This document shows positions 27,501 through 35,941 of a stretch of 64,000 bases of DNA, one piece after another. The notes under the pieces are model-generated. The model saw nothing but the letters and a program-made list of their open reading frames with translations. It searched no databases and had not been told where the DNA came from. The translations under genes and the position numbers were made by a program. How positions within the stretch are numbered: the first letter of the stretch is position 1; each line of letters begins with the position of its first letter. The DNA comes from Deltaproteobacteria bacterium (lineage in GTDB: Bacteria; Desulfobacterota_D; UBA1144; Nemesobacterales; UBA2774), in the NCBI GenBank assembly GCA_040223695.1, contig JAVKFU010000018.1:558001-622000 (forward strand), written 5' to 3'.

Positions 27501-29324
27501 CCGGACACGCCCTGCGACGACCATGAGGCGATCGGGCCTCAGAGGACGAGGGCCGTCGAAGGGGACACCCTGCTTTTGTGCGCGAGGGTTTATAACCTGA
27601 GCCTGACTGATATGCCGGCGGGATCGGAGGTCATGGTCCGGTTCTACCGTCAGGAATGGGACGGCAGCAACTTGACGGGCGACAGCGTACTTATTGGAGG
27701 CACGCAGACGCTGCCCGTGATACCTCCTTCGGGAAACAACCCCGATAACTGTACGGAGCCGTTTACCGACCCGAGCTGTACTAATCCGCCTAACTGGGAA
27801 TTTGCCCGAACGACGTTAGATACGACCGGGCTCGGTGATACATACTGGTATTTCTGGGTGGTGGTCTGGATGGAAAACGGCGGCTCCCTTGTCTCGGAAC
27901 TGCCCGGGCTGGGGTTGAATCGGATTCCCCCCGCAATGATTACGTCGTTTACAGATGTGGACGTCCAGGATTTCAGTAACAATGTGGGTCTTTATAAGCA
28001 GGTGTTCTATGTACAGCCGCCTCCTCCCGCGGCTTTGTCGCTTACATCCTCCTCATCCGGGGAGGAGCTTACAAGGATAAATGGCGCGTCTGTCGAGGTG
28101 GAGAGCGTAACGGCTTCTCCATTTAAGATAGTTCCCGGGGAGAGGTCTGGTATAGACGCCATAATAAAAACTATCGGCACTGCCGCGGACGACGTCACAG
28201 TCTCGTTTTTCGACGGCGATCCGGATAATGGAGGCGAGCTTTTCGATCAGGAAGAAATACCGCATATACGGACGGACAGTAGTTTTGTTGCATTTGCTTC
28301 TTTCTCGCCGCAGGAATGCGGATTTCATAATATATTTGTGGAGGCTCGCTCCAAGGTGGCGCCTCCCGCGGTGAACATGACACAGATGGTTTTGGAATGT
28401 CCTCGAGTAATAATAACGGAGGCGGTATATACCGAATCTATTCAGGAACTTCTTGTCAAAGGTATTGTCGAAGGACTCGAGATTGGAGGGAAGGTGGAGC
28501 TGTTTGACCTTGAGACCGGCGAGCTGCTTGGGGAAATCCCTGAGGAGAATCTGGGGATAAAGGACGGGAAGAAGCGGTTTTCTTTCCTTTTGAATAATAT
28601 TGGCGAGAATGAGGCACCGTGCGCGGTGCTTGTCGTAGCCGGCAGGGCGAAGGATCTGGGGCTTGTTGATGGTAATGAAGCGTGTGGAGCGGTTCCCGTA
28701 CCTCCAACACCCACGTCAACGCCAACACCTACACCCATGCCTTCACCTCCTCCGTCGGGGGAGAACGTTGCAGTGGTGGGAGACGTGACGATAATCAGCC
28801 CCGAAGGGACTGTGATATCAGGAGCGGAGCAGGTAACGCCCGAATGCCCGGATATGATTGACGGCCTCATCGCCGAATACCCGTTAGGCTTCTTTACATA
28901 CAAGGTATCGAACGTAACGCCCGGCGGGACGATACAGGTCGAATACATGCTTCCGCCCGGAGCGGGGCCCTTCAGCAGGTTCTTTAAGTTCGGCCCCACC
29001 CCTGACAACCCCGTGCCCCACTGCTACGAGTTTACGTTCGACGGCACGACAGGGACCCAGTTCCTGCCTAACGGGAACATACTGCTCACAATAATGGACG
29101 GCGGTAGAGGGGACTCGGATCTTACTGCGGACGGGATGGTTACCGACCCGGGAGGGCCCGGTGTGCTTATTGCTGTAGACGGTGACCCCGACTCGGGAGG
29201 CGGCTGCGGACTGGCGGGGATATCGGTTACAGAGTCGTCTCTGCCAAACATTCTGATTCCGATTGCGCTCGGATTACTGGTCGGCGTCCGGGTGGCTGTC
29301 AGAAGGAGGCGTGATAGCGCATAG
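24513..29324 (+). CDS. Large exported FG-GAP-like repeat protein with sorting tail
   Basis: 1603 residues. Signal peptide ends near TAEA (31). Calcium-binding FG-GAP/VCBS-like repeats occur around 210 (GDFNHDGIEDIFV), 265 (GDFNGDGKQDIVG) and 468. Two Ser/Thr-rich beta-hairpin regions (about 600-680 and 790-880) resemble each other. After about 1190 there are two Ig-like beta domains, then a Pro/Thr linker (about 1392-1416), then a segment (about 1429-1552; YPLGFFTYKV, FFKFGPTPDNP, DGGRGDSDLTADG) matching the choice-of-anchor U type. It ends GGGCGLAG, a membrane helix and VRRRRDSA. Likely a surface-attached adhesin or binding protein. The same tail type ends the thaumatin-like protein at 17065. 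Function is inferred from architecture only. Confidence 0.8.
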   Translation: MNAQRFLGVALSACAALVLISALYFSTTAEAVCPTGQAFCCPQPPFNSMGLYSNQSGNLYEECNDILNGERNFLEFDDLAISATIAAQGNAIDTKVWFFEAENNAISQQFNDLVSKNATTLAKTDKIVIGHFTGDIFPSLRTAGLAAVVTSNSDANNIGDSLCAGVGPDELILSLWRVVPGTGGNIGLLDCGSLDTTLPFGTGDLTGVVWSMTKGDFNHDGIEDIFVNYLGDGGYRIISFSDATDPGDIFGGVTYGPEGTGLVLRDVAVGDFNGDGKQDIVGVGISGTDKLELYLLEVDPVTLAITPTMIDISALDFTLSVRTVAVAAGEFDTINPFVDEIIVIGGIDYPGQVSGELILAEIKAFELDPSTNTPINVATQTINSSDVDLGGGADIIVMADSKKFITGEQLTAIGMSAQFVNCQDGCLSFVQLSIVDFDNNAPNPLSFSLINHTFAADTISLGGLRFCMSDIAVGNFNYNTDIPVPVPLVAAVFYEASSGCRFDNLKTNGTTLRIFDDTAQLSEVIVADLGDGIIGAPQLAAGDLESHSFLLGDPNKIVINNHKQVDLVQGVPPMHMTSLPGPQGASNTPGEITAFPLNFFSTFGEEVTSGQSVSSTSTTSYSFSTRQEFSEKITYGFADVDSVSAAFTQTAEQSHDGSVSRKFDRYVEESESFESSTSTDDILFFTQKNLNIWTYPVLGADGQVCAACVAGSSCPTTDVCTIPTAPMHIQYTAPDNIQFNRVPAASTMEWYQPVVEPLNVLTYPWTLAHLENEFPGFLPIDANEIQVNSTGPSGASEVSVKWQSTTTSGITTGSGETHSFNTSEAVSGSVEFDGVGGDADASFDYNKSRSISNNLTTEKTTTASQGFTITREDAFPAATDTQYPYASLLFGQTPPEFTLDKRTLASVVDLQTEGPLFLGFMANPNAMTSGGWWTSTYTSPDVGLNHPFRWTFNTPPDDNITQLGEFTFNPKDQFPTVPVKTLFYHMRGFFVVPETLPDTPCDDHEAIGPQRTRAVEGDTLLLCARVYNLSLTDMPAGSEVMVRFYRQEWDGSNLTGDSVLIGGTQTLPVIPPSGNNPDNCTEPFTDPSCTNPPNWEFARTTLDTTGLGDTYWYFWVVVWMENGGSLVSELPGLGLNRIPPAMITSFTDVDVQDFSNNVGLYKQVFYVQPPPPAALSLTSSSSGEELTRINGASVEVESVTASPFKIVPGERSGIDAIIKTIGTAADDVTVSFFDGDPDNGGELFDQEEIPHIRTDSSFVAFASFSPQECGFHNIFVEARSKVAPPAVNMTQMVLECPRVIITEAVYTESIQELLVKGIVEGLEIGGKVELFDLETGELLGEIPEENLGIKDGKKRFSFLLNNIGENEAPCAVLVVAGRAKDLGLVDGNEACGAVPVPPTPTSTPTPTPMPSPPPSGENVAVVGDVTIISPEGTVISGAEQVTPECPDMIDGLIAEYPLGFFTYKVSNVTPGGTIQVEYMLPPGAGPFSRFFKFGPTPDNPVPHCYEFTFDGTTGTQFLPNGNILLTIMDGGRGDSDLTADGMVTDPGGPGVLIAVDGDPDSGGGCGLAGISVTESSLPNILIPIALGLLVGVRVAVRRRRDSA

Positions 29325-29398
29325 CTATAAGCAGCATATTGAGGCGTTAACCGAAGCAAGTTTACATTTCCTGTTTACTGTGCTTACCTAAAGTCTCT

Positions 29399-30997
29399 AT
29401 GGGAATCCTGGGAAGACCCCCTTCTTTAGGCGTTTCCGCGGAAGCGGCGAAAGACGCTCCAGCGGTTTTATCGAAGAAAGCCACCGGGCGGTGGGTGCTT
29501 GCCGCGACCATACTCGGCGCGAGCATGGCCTACATAGACGGCACCGCCGTAAACGTTGCGCTTCCCGCGCTTCAGGACAGGCTGGGGGCTACGATAACAG
29601 AGGTGCAATGGGTCATAGAGGCGTACACGCTCTTCCTCGTGGCCCTGATACTAACGGGCGGCGTGCTCGGGGACAGGTTCGGAAGGAGGCTCGTTTACGG
29701 TATAGGGGCTGCGCTCTTTATGATATCGTCGGTTCTCTGCGGCCTTGCGGTGAATGTTGACCAGTTGATTGCCTTCCGCGCCCTCCAGGGAATAGGCGGG
29801 GCGATGCTGATTCCGGGCAGCCTCGCTATAATAACGGCTTATTTCGGGCCCTCAGAGAGGGGGAAGGCCATAGGGACGTGGTCCGCGTTCTCGGCTATCA
29901 CAACGGCGGTCGGCCCCGTTCTCGGAGGGTGGCTTATCGAGAACGCGTCCTGGAGATGGATATTCCTCATAAACCTTCCCATTGCCCTTGCCGTCATTGT
30001 TATACTATTTTTGCGCGTTCCCGAGAGCAGGGGGGATACAGCTAAATGCAAGTTCGACTACTGGGGCACGGCGCTTGCCACAGCGGGACTTGGGGGGCTG
30101 ATATTCGGTCTGATCGAGTCCTCGAATCTGGGCCTCGGTCATCCTCTCGTTACCGCGTCAATCCTGCTCGGCGCTTCCGCGTTAATTGCGTTTGTGATTG
30201 TGGAGGGTGCGTCTGAAAGTCCAATGGTGCCGCTTAGCCTTTTCCGCTCCGGCACGTTCAGCGCGGCAAATGCGGTAACTCTTTTCATGTACGGCGCTCT
30301 CGGAGGCACTTTCTTCTTTCTGCCCTTTGCCCTGATTCAGGTTTACGGCTATACGGCGACCGGGGCGGGGGCCGCTTTCCTTCCGATAATCGTAATACTG
30401 TTCGTATTTTCCCGCTGGGCGGGAGGATTGGTAGACAGGTACGGCGCGAGGATGCCCCTTGCCGCAGGTACCTTTATCGGCGGCGCGGGGTACCTGCTGA
30501 TAGCGCTCCTTCAGGGAGACGGGAGCTATTTCACCACGTTTCTGCCGGGAGTAGCCGTGCTCGGTGCGGGACTCGCTCTCAGCGTAGCGCCCCTTACGAC
30601 TGCGGTGATGAACGCCGTGCGGGTGAGTTTTTCCGGCACCGCGTCGGGTATAAATAACGCCGTGTCCAGGGTGGCTGGGCTTGTCGCAATCGCCGTGCTC
30701 GGAGTCGTGATACTGCACGCGTTTAACGGCCACCTGGATCACGGAATGGACTCTCTGGGAGTGCATCAAGAAGTGAAGGAGCTGCTCGATGGGGAGCGGA
30801 TAAAGCTCGCCGGAGCGGAGATACCCGCGGAAGTGGGCCTAGAGATGAAAGCGGCGCTCGAGGGGCTCGTGCGGGAATCCTACGTAAAGGGCTTTTCCCT
30901 CATTCTATATACCTCGGCCGCTCTCTCTTTTCTTTGCACCTTTATAGCGCTCGCTGCTATGAGGAGGAGGGAGGAAGCGGAACATCCTTCGTCTTAG
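29399..30997 (+). CDS. DHA2-family (EmrB/QacA-like) MFS drug exporter
   Basis: 532 residues with fourteen predicted helices, the DHA2 pattern. Motifs: helix 1 ASMAYIDGTAVNVALPAL (motif D1), loop 2-3 GVLGDRFGRRLVYG (motif A), and helix 5 SAITTAVGPVLGGWLIENASWRWIFLINLP (motif C, antiporter signature). It should export hydrophobic or cationic drugs with proton uptake. It lies 74 bp after the large surface protein but is probably transcribed separately. No membrane-fusion partner (EmrA type) is nearby. Confidence 0.9.
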   Translation: MGILGRPPSLGVSAEAAKDAPAVLSKKATGRWVLAATILGASMAYIDGTAVNVALPALQDRLGATITEVQWVIEAYTLFLVALILTGGVLGDRFGRRLVYGIGAALFMISSVLCGLAVNVDQLIAFRALQGIGGAMLIPGSLAIITAYFGPSERGKAIGTWSAFSAITTAVGPVLGGWLIENASWRWIFLINLPIALAVIVILFLRVPESRGDTAKCKFDYWGTALATAGLGGLIFGLIESSNLGLGHPLVTASILLGASALIAFVIVEGASESPMVPLSLFRSGTFSAANAVTLFMYGALGGTFFFLPFALIQVYGYTATGAGAAFLPIIVILFVFSRWAGGLVDRYGARMPLAAGTFIGGAGYLLIALLQGDGSYFTTFLPGVAVLGAGLALSVAPLTTAVMNAVRVSFSGTASGINNAVSRVAGLVAIAVLGVVILHAFNGHLDHGMDSLGVHQEVKELLDGERIKLAGAEIPAEVGLEMKAALEGLVRESYVKGFSLILYTSAALSFLCTFIALAAMRRREEAEHPSS

Positions 30998-31010
30998 CTC
31001 AGGATTTGCA

Positions 31011-31330
31011 GGCTTGAGGATACATGCTGGTAGTACTCAGAGGAGTGGGAGAGAACTATTTCCCCCTTTTGTAAAGGGGAACGGTTCTTGCACTAGTTCA
31101 GAACCGGACGCCGTTGGCTACAAGGTCGCTAACTTGTGGAACTGCGTCGAAGGAAACATATTTAGGGCGATTTTATTGTTTAAAAGCCCGTTCGTCCTGA
31201 GCTTGGTCGAAGGACGGTTTCTTCCTGATTCCCCTGCAATCCCTACACTGCACAACCAGTTTCCTCCCCCTGCAAGGAGAACGATTTCGAGCTAGCGAGG
31301 AATCGGACGCACTTAGTTAAAAGCACATAA
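31011..31330. repeat. Intergenic repeats after the DHA2 gene
   Basis: 31011-31080 is the second copy of the 70-bp block at 12871-12940. A type A palindrome lies at 31187-31217. The region to 31445 contains no gene; the short frame at 31014-31295 is made of repeat sequence. Confidence 0.7.
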
Positions 31331-31445
31331 GCCCATCAATCTCGGGCATATCGCTGCTAAACCCAAAACAGATTAAGGTGGGGGGTCTTTTTCCTGCGAC
31401 TCCGCTCCTTGATTCCTCTCTCTGTAAGGAAGGTGTCCTCCCGGC

Positions 31446-32201
31446 TCAATAGCACGACCAGCCGCCGTCCACGATGAGGCTCGCTCCGGTCATGTATTTC
31501 GACTCGTCGCTCGCCATGTAAACGACCGCGTACGCTATGTCGTCCACCTCGCCCCGGTATCCCATCGGCACTATCTGGCCCGCTATTTCGTCGAGCTGCT
31601 CCTGCGCGTCGGGGGGGTTGCCGATAAAGTCCTCGTTCATCTTGGTCTTTATGAATCCGGGGCAGATGGTGTTGACCCTGATCCCTTCTTTTGCGTGGTC
31701 AATCGCGAGGCTCCTTGAAAACTGGAGCACCGCACCCTTGGTGGTGTTGTAGGCGACCGCGTTCTGACACCCTATATGACTCAGCACCGAGCCGTTATTT
31801 ATAATTACACCCCCGCCCTGCTTCTGCATGTGAGGAAGAACCTCTTTTGTCATGAGGTACATCCCCTTGACGTTGATGTCTATCATCTTGTCCCAGGATT
31901 CGACGCTCGTGGTGACGGCGGTGCCCGTCTCCAGTATGCCCGCGTTATTGAACAATATATCGATCCTGCCGAACTGCTTCACGAACTCATCTACGGTGGA
32001 CTTGACGTCGTTTTCATTTGAAACGTCGCCCTGAATCGCCACTATCCTGCCGCCGCTTTCCTTTACCACCTCGTCGAGTTTCTCCTTTCTTCTTCCGGTA
32101 ACGGTGACTTTCGCACCTTCTTTTGCGAACATGAGCGCCGTGGCCTTTCCGATTCCTTCATTACCCCCTGTTATGAGGGCTGTTTTCCCTTCGAGTCTCA
32201 T
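31446..32201 (-). CDS. Short-chain dehydrogenase/reductase
   Basis: 251 residues, classical SDR. TGGNEGIG (11-18) is the nucleotide-binding Gly motif, NNAG (85-88) the structural motif, and the active site is S138, Y151 and K155 (AYNTTKG). R37-R38 at the end of strand 2 (VTGRRKEKL) favour NADP(H). The substrate, an alcohol or ketone, cannot be told. C-terminal YMTGASLIVDGGW is typical of the FabG-like group. It stands alone, read toward the repeat gap. Confidence 0.92.
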   Translation of the reverse strand: MRLEGKTALITGGNEGIGKATALMFAKEGAKVTVTGRRKEKLDEVVKESGGRIVAIQGDVSNENDVKSTVDEFVKQFGRIDILFNNAGILETGTAVTTSVESWDKMIDINVKGMYLMTKEVLPHMQKQGGGVIINNGSVLSHIGCQNAVAYNTTKGAVLQFSRSLAIDHAKEGIRVNTICPGFIKTKMNEDFIGNPPDAQEQLDEIAGQIVPMGYRGEVDDIAYAVVYMASDESKYMTGASLIVDGGWSCY

Positions 32202-32399
32202 TTTAAAACCTCCGTGATTGGTTTGATTGTGATAATAAACATAATGGGTTTATGTACATAAAGCGTACCTGATAAAGGGGGGAGGAATAACAATGAAATC
32301 CCGGCGTTTTCCCCGACGGCATTCGGAATAATATATGAACGGTCCCCTGCAAATCGGAGAATCAGGCTAAGCGTGTCGGGGTAAAGAAATAGCGTTGTG

Positions 32400-33116
32400 T
32401 CAAACACCTTCCTCCGTTGCGCGGGACTTGGATATATGGAGCCCAACGAGGCGGGCGACCATGATTGTGAGGTAGAGCTGGCCCATTATAGCCTCTATCA
32501 TCGCGAGCGAACGCGCGTGGTCCGTCGCCGGAATAATATTCCCGTATCCAACCGTAGTAAGACTCACGTAGCTGAAAAAGAGGTAAAGGGGGGCGTCGCT
32601 TACCGCCTGTCCCTGTATATCGACGAACGAGCCCGGATATAAAAAATCGAGCAGTATATATATGGCGGTCCAGGAAAGTCCGATCAGCAGATATACGCAG
32701 ACTGCCGCGAACAGTATTTCGGTTGTTACCTCTCTGCTCCTTATCAGATGCATGAAAATCCTGTAGGTAGTGTATAAAAAGAGTAGAACGGCAAATATGA
32801 TATCCCTTCTTATGAGCACTGAGCGGTCTTCCTCTATGAGCGGAAAGTTGATTATTAAGCTGACCAGCCACGGAATCGCGAACAATAGCGCAATTATTAT
32901 ATACCGTTTCCTGTCGCTCACGGCGACTACGAGCGACATCATTACCATTATCGTTATTACGGTCATGAGTATCTGTCCCGCGAGGTCGTGTTCGAGATAA
33001 GGGTATGCGAGGATTAGCAGGAGGAGGGACTTGGTCAGATACGAGAATCTTCTCTTTCTCATACGGTCGAAGAGCCTTGACCATATGCTCGGTTTTTTTT
33101 GGTCGGGGTTGGGCAT
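32400..33116 (-). CDS. Two-helix pore K+ channel-like protein
   Basis: 238 residues. About four N-terminal helices are followed by a pore region with the K+ selectivity filter TVGYGN in SYVSLTTVGYGNIIPATDHARSLAMIEAIMGQLYLTIMVARLVGLH, which is the canonical pore loop and last helix. The N-terminal part (Lys/Arg-rich start, three to four hydrophobic segments) is shorter than a full voltage sensor. It should form a tetrameric potassium channel in the inner membrane. No C-terminal RCK domain is present. Gating cannot be predicted. Confidence 0.88.
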   Translation of the reverse strand: MPNPDQKKPSIWSRLFDRMRKRRFSYLTKSLLLLILAYPYLEHDLAGQILMTVITIMVMMSLVVAVSDRKRYIIIALLFAIPWLVSLIINFPLIEEDRSVLIRRDIIFAVLLFLYTTYRIFMHLIRSREVTTEILFAAVCVYLLIGLSWTAIYILLDFLYPGSFVDIQGQAVSDAPLYLFFSYVSLTTVGYGNIIPATDHARSLAMIEAIMGQLYLTIMVARLVGLHISKSRATEEGV

Positions 33117-33361
33117 GACATCCTCCTCGATAAATTTTATAACGATTAACTATAACAATATTTAGAGGGAGAAAGTAGGGGGGCAAGAGCGGGAAAATAG
33201 AGAGTGATATTTGTGAAACATTCTTTGACCTACCTGCAGTATAATTAAATGATGTTAATTTGCATGCTCGGGAGTCGAATTTTGAAATTTTGCAGCGTGA
33301 GGATAATGCGCTTTACACACAATCATAATTTTCAATATCACGAACTGGCAGGGTGATTAAG

Positions 33362-33706
33362 ATGAAGAATATTAGATCCGCTGCCTCTATTATGGTGCTG
33401 TCTCTCCTTCTCGCAGGGGGGATAATGGCGGTTAGCTGTCACAGCGACGAGCCTGCGAAGATAGTGAACGCTAACGCCTGCGGCGGGATAGAGCGTATCG
33501 CCTGCGCTCAGGGACAATTCTGCGAGCTGCCCGAGGGCAAGTGCGGAGTAGCCGATCTCGGAGGGGTATGTATCGAGCAGCCGGCAATGTGCACAAGAGA
33601 ATACAGACCCGTGTGCGGCTGTGACGGGAAGACCTACGGAAACGACTGCGACCGCATGACCGTAGGGGTACAGAAGGCCCACGACGGGGAGTGCGGGGTT
33701 AAGTGA
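33362..33706 (+). CDS. Kazal-domain lipoprotein
   Basis: 114 residues from ATG 33362 (a GTG three codons upstream is also possible). The signal ends in a lipobox, GIMAVSC. The mature part has eleven cysteines. The C-terminal 40 residues, CTREYRPVCGCDGKTYGNDC and onward to GEC, follow the Kazal-type serine protease inhibitor spacing, with PVCGCDGKTYGNDC as the hallmark. It probably inhibits an extracellular protease from the cell surface, or simply uses the fold for binding. No neighbour points to a target. Confidence 0.85.
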   Translation: MKNIRSAASIMVLSLLLAGGIMAVSCHSDEPAKIVNANACGGIERIACAQGQFCELPEGKCGVADLGGVCIEQPAMCTREYRPVCGCDGKTYGNDCDRMTVGVQKAHDGECGVK

Positions 33707-34070
33707 GAGCGGCACATAACATGTGCTCGTATTTGAGAATAGAGAGGCTGATGAGGGGTGTTGATTAGTCGGAGAAGTTTTAAAGAAATCATACATCAGC
33801 GCAGAATCTGCGCTGCGGGCTCGGCCTTCCAAATCTTTACAAAAACCCATTCATCCTGAGCCCGGTCGAAGGATGCCCCACTGTTTAATCCACTTCTTCT
33901 GCGTTTGACTCTAATCGGTCATTGCGAGGTTGCGCAGCAACCGCGGCAATCTAGATTTTTGCTCTCCATCGTGAATCCTGAATCGCGTGCGTCTTTCTTC
34001 ATTCTAGCCCGTTCGCCCTGAGTCCAACCGAAGGACATATAACTGTCCTCTTTTTCCAACTTACGCGCTG
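33707..34070. repeat. Cluster of dispersed repeats
   Basis: GCGGCACATAACATGTGCT and the TATTTGAGAATAGAGAGGCT block (33712-33800), a GCAGAATCTGCGC block (about 33800), type A copies at 33846-33879 and 34008-34038, and a type B copy (about 33930-33955). No gene seen. Confidence 0.7.
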
Positions 34071-34358
34071 TTACTCCGGGTCTGGCGGAAGCTCCAGATT
34101 CTCAAGACATTCAAGCTCGCACTTTGTAAGGCGGGTGACGTTAAACGCCGTAACCTGCTCGCAGGTAATGGGGTCTGCCGTAAACGTTACGCTGTCGCCT
34201 TCCTCGAAGCTCTCGCATGCGCCTATAACCTTGTAGGGCTTCTGCCCGATTATCATGTATTCTCCCTTGATTTTAACGACCGGATATTCCACCTGGTTCT
34301 GGGCTATTGCCGGCAGTGTTAAGAACGTGATCAGAAGTGATAAAATTAGTATCCTCAC
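34071..34358 (-). CDS. Small secreted protein
   Basis: 95 residues, GTG start at 34358 eight bases after AAAGGAGG. Signal peptide cleavage near IAQ-NQ (residue 20). The mature part looks like a small beta domain (YPVVKIKGEYMIIGQKPYKVIGACESFEEGDSVTFTA) followed by two Cys pairs (ITCEQ, TKCELECLE). No family recognised. Probably periplasmic. Confidence 0.7.
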   Translation of the reverse strand: MRILILSLLITFLTLPAIAQNQVEYPVVKIKGEYMIIGQKPYKVIGACESFEEGDSVTFTADPITCEQVTAFNVTRLTKCELECLENLELPPDPE

Positions 34359-34469
34359 GAAAAACCTCCTTTCGACTTCTCTGACTGGTATGATTTAGCT
34401 TAACGTCAGAACCATTATACTGTCACTGGGTGACTAACACAATCGGATTTTATGCGCAGCCGTCCGGTA

Positions 34470-34943
34470 TTATTCGGGGACGTTTTCCCTTATGCGCTTA
34501 ACGAATTTATTTAATTCGGCTATTTCCTTCCTGTCGAATTTTGAAAGGAAGTGTTCCCTTACAGTGCGCTCGTATACAGGCCACATTTCTTTCCTCAGCT
34601 TCCTGCCCTTCTCTGTAATGCACGCGAAAATGCCCCTCCCGTCTACAGGGCATGCGGTCCTGCTCACGAGGCCTTCTTCTTCAAGTCTTTGTACGAGCCT
34701 TGTGACGTTGTATTTATCGAGGAGCACCCGCTTTCCGAGCTCATTCAGTCTCAGGCTTCCGTCCGGATGCCTGTCGAGCTCCCAGAGGACGTCGTACCAG
34801 GCAAGCGGCGGAAACCCTTTTTTCTTGAGTTCCTCACCGACTTTATTCAGCAGGTGCTGCTGGGCTTTCACAAGACCCGTCCATGCGGAAGTCTCCGTAT
34901 CCGTCCAGTTTTTGTTGTTCTCCTTACTGCTTTTTCTCTCCAT
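34470..34943 (-). CDS. MarR family transcriptional regulator
   Basis: 157 residues from the ATG at 34943 (an upstream ATG at 34982 would place the operator inside the coding region). The winged helix is visible: LRLNELGKRVLLDKYNVTRLVQRLEEEGLVSRTACPVDGRGIFACITEKGRKL, with helices 3-4 and the DGR wing of MarR. It is divergent from the rhodanese gene, with two identical-type palindromes between them. The most likely role is a repressor of itself and of the rhodanese-DoxX genes. A Cys (TACPVDGRG) in the wing region could act as redox switch. The true ligand is unknown. Confidence 0.88.
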   Translation of the reverse strand: MERKSSKENNKNWTDTETSAWTGLVKAQQHLLNKVGEELKKKGFPPLAWYDVLWELDRHPDGSLRLNELGKRVLLDKYNVTRLVQRLEEEGLVSRTACPVDGRGIFACITEKGRKLRKEMWPVYERTVREHFLSKFDRKEIAELNKFVKRIRENVPE

Positions 34944-34965
34944 ATTCACAATATAATGCATCCTT

Positions 34966-34979
34966 GTTGCATTTGCAAC
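34966..34979. promoter_or_regulatory. MarR operator candidate 1
   Basis: GTTGCATTTGCAAC, an imperfect-centre palindrome 23 bases upstream of the MarR start codon. It shares GTTGCAWTTGCAAC with the second site. Confidence 0.65.
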
Positions 34980-35003
34980 CATCTTATGCTATATATTTAT
35001 ATA

Positions 35004-35017
35004 GTTGCAATTGCAAC
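35004..35017. promoter_or_regulatory. MarR operator candidate 2
   Basis: GTTGCAATTGCAAC, a perfect palindrome 30 bases upstream of the rhodanese start codon, 38 bp centre to centre from site 1. Placement beside both divergent starts fits joint repression. Confidence 0.7.
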
Positions 35018-35046
35018 TACTATACCAATTTAAGGAGGTCTCTGAA

Positions 35047-35385
35047 ATGAGACAGATTACAAGAGAGGAATTGAGCGCTCACATCGACAACGGCTCGCCC
35101 GTGACCCTTGTCGAGGCGCTTCCCGAGAAGTACTGGAGAGAGGGGCACCTGCCGGGCGCCCTCCAGATGGACTATACGGAGGTTGAGGAGAAAGCCGGAG
35201 CGCTCCTTCTGGACAAGGGCGCCAGGGTCGTAGTGTACTGCGCGAGCACCGAGTGCCAGAACTCGACCAAAGCCGCCCGTACGCTCGAGAGTCTCGGGTA
35301 CTCGGACGTATACGAGTATGCCGAGGGAAAGCAGCACTGGATTGAAGCGGGGCTCCCGCTCGTGTCCGAGAAGAGTGAGAATTGA
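35047..35385 (+). CDS. Single-domain rhodanese-like protein
   Basis: 112 residues from ATG 35047 with AAGGAGG upstream (the frame from 35005 crosses the operator). The fold is seen in VTLVEALPEKYWREGHLPGALQMDY (the CH2A-like motif) and RVVVYCASTECQNSTKAARTLESLGYSDVYEYAEGKQHW, where C76 or so in VVYCAST is the sulfur-carrying Cys; the loop CASTEC resembles the thiosulfate/polysulfide type. It probably moves sulfane sulfur or acts in persulfide or oxidant response. It is followed by a DoxX gene and divergent from MarR, a set also known from other bacteria. Confidence 0.87.
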   Translation: MRQITREELSAHIDNGSPVTLVEALPEKYWREGHLPGALQMDYTEVEEKAGALLLDKGARVVVYCASTECQNSTKAARTLESLGYSDVYEYAEGKQHWIEAGLPLVSEKSEN

Positions 35386-35392
35386 CTTCGGG

Positions 35393-35448
35393 GAGGGGGA
35401 TTTCGTGTTCTTATAGGTCTGAGAAATATAAAGAAAAAAATCCCCCTC
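35393..35448 (+). terminator. Intergenic hairpin between rhodanese and DoxX genes
   Basis: GAGGGGGATTT (35393-35403) pairs exactly with AAATCCCCCTC (35438-35448), with a 34-base loop. It may attenuate or protect mRNA rather than stop it, since DoxX follows by 44 bp. Confidence 0.45.
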
Positions 35449-35491
35449 ACTCCTACCTGCGTAGGAGGGAAATAACAAGGAGGAATTAGAT

Positions 35492-35941
35492 ATGTTCAAA
35501 AAATTATTTGATACTGATGAAAGTGATTCGGGTTCCTTGATAGCTAGGGTCTTTCTGGGTGTCGTGATACTTCCGCACGGGCTTCAGAAGCTGTTCGGCA
35601 TGTTCGGGGGCTACGGATTTTCAGCCACGGTCGATTACTTCACCGGCATAGGCGTGCCCGCGCTGATAGCGGTGCTCATTATACTGGGTGAATCCTTCGG
35701 AGCGCTTTTCCTGATCGCGGGGTTCATCAGCCGCCTGGCCGCGGCGGGCGTCGCTCTTATAATGCTCGGAGCCGTGCTCATGGTGCACCACCGGTACGGG
35801 TTTTTCATGAACTGGTTCGGAGCGCAGGAAGGGGAGGGCTTCGAGTACCACCTGCTCGCGCTCGGACTCGCTCTCGTAGTGCTCCTCCGCGGCGGCGGGA
35901 AATGGTCCGTGGACAGTGTGATAAGAAGGAGAATCGAGTAG
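35492..35941 (+). CDS. DoxX family membrane protein
   Basis: 149 residues with four predicted membrane helices. Typical DoxX features are ARVFLGVVILPHGLQKLFGMFGGYGFSATVDYFTGIGVPALIAVLIILGE and the short basic C terminus. AAGGAGG precedes the start. Members are linked to thiosulfate:quinone oxidoreductases and to sulfur or oxidative stress modules, though many are uncharacterised. With the rhodanese and MarR genes it probably forms a small sulfur/redox stress module. Confidence 0.87.
   Translation: MFKKLFDTDESDSGSLIARVFLGVVILPHGLQKLFGMFGGYGFSATVDYFTGIGVPALIAVLIILGESFGALFLIAGFISRLAAAGVALIMLGAVLMVHHRYGFFMNWFGAQEGEGFEYHLLALGLALVVLLRGGGKWSVDSVIRRRIE

Noticed and set aside
30182-30769. Long - strand frame inside the DHA2 gene
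   Set aside because: Antisense shadow of a high-GC membrane protein gene; rich in Arg, Ser and Gly as expected for such shadows.
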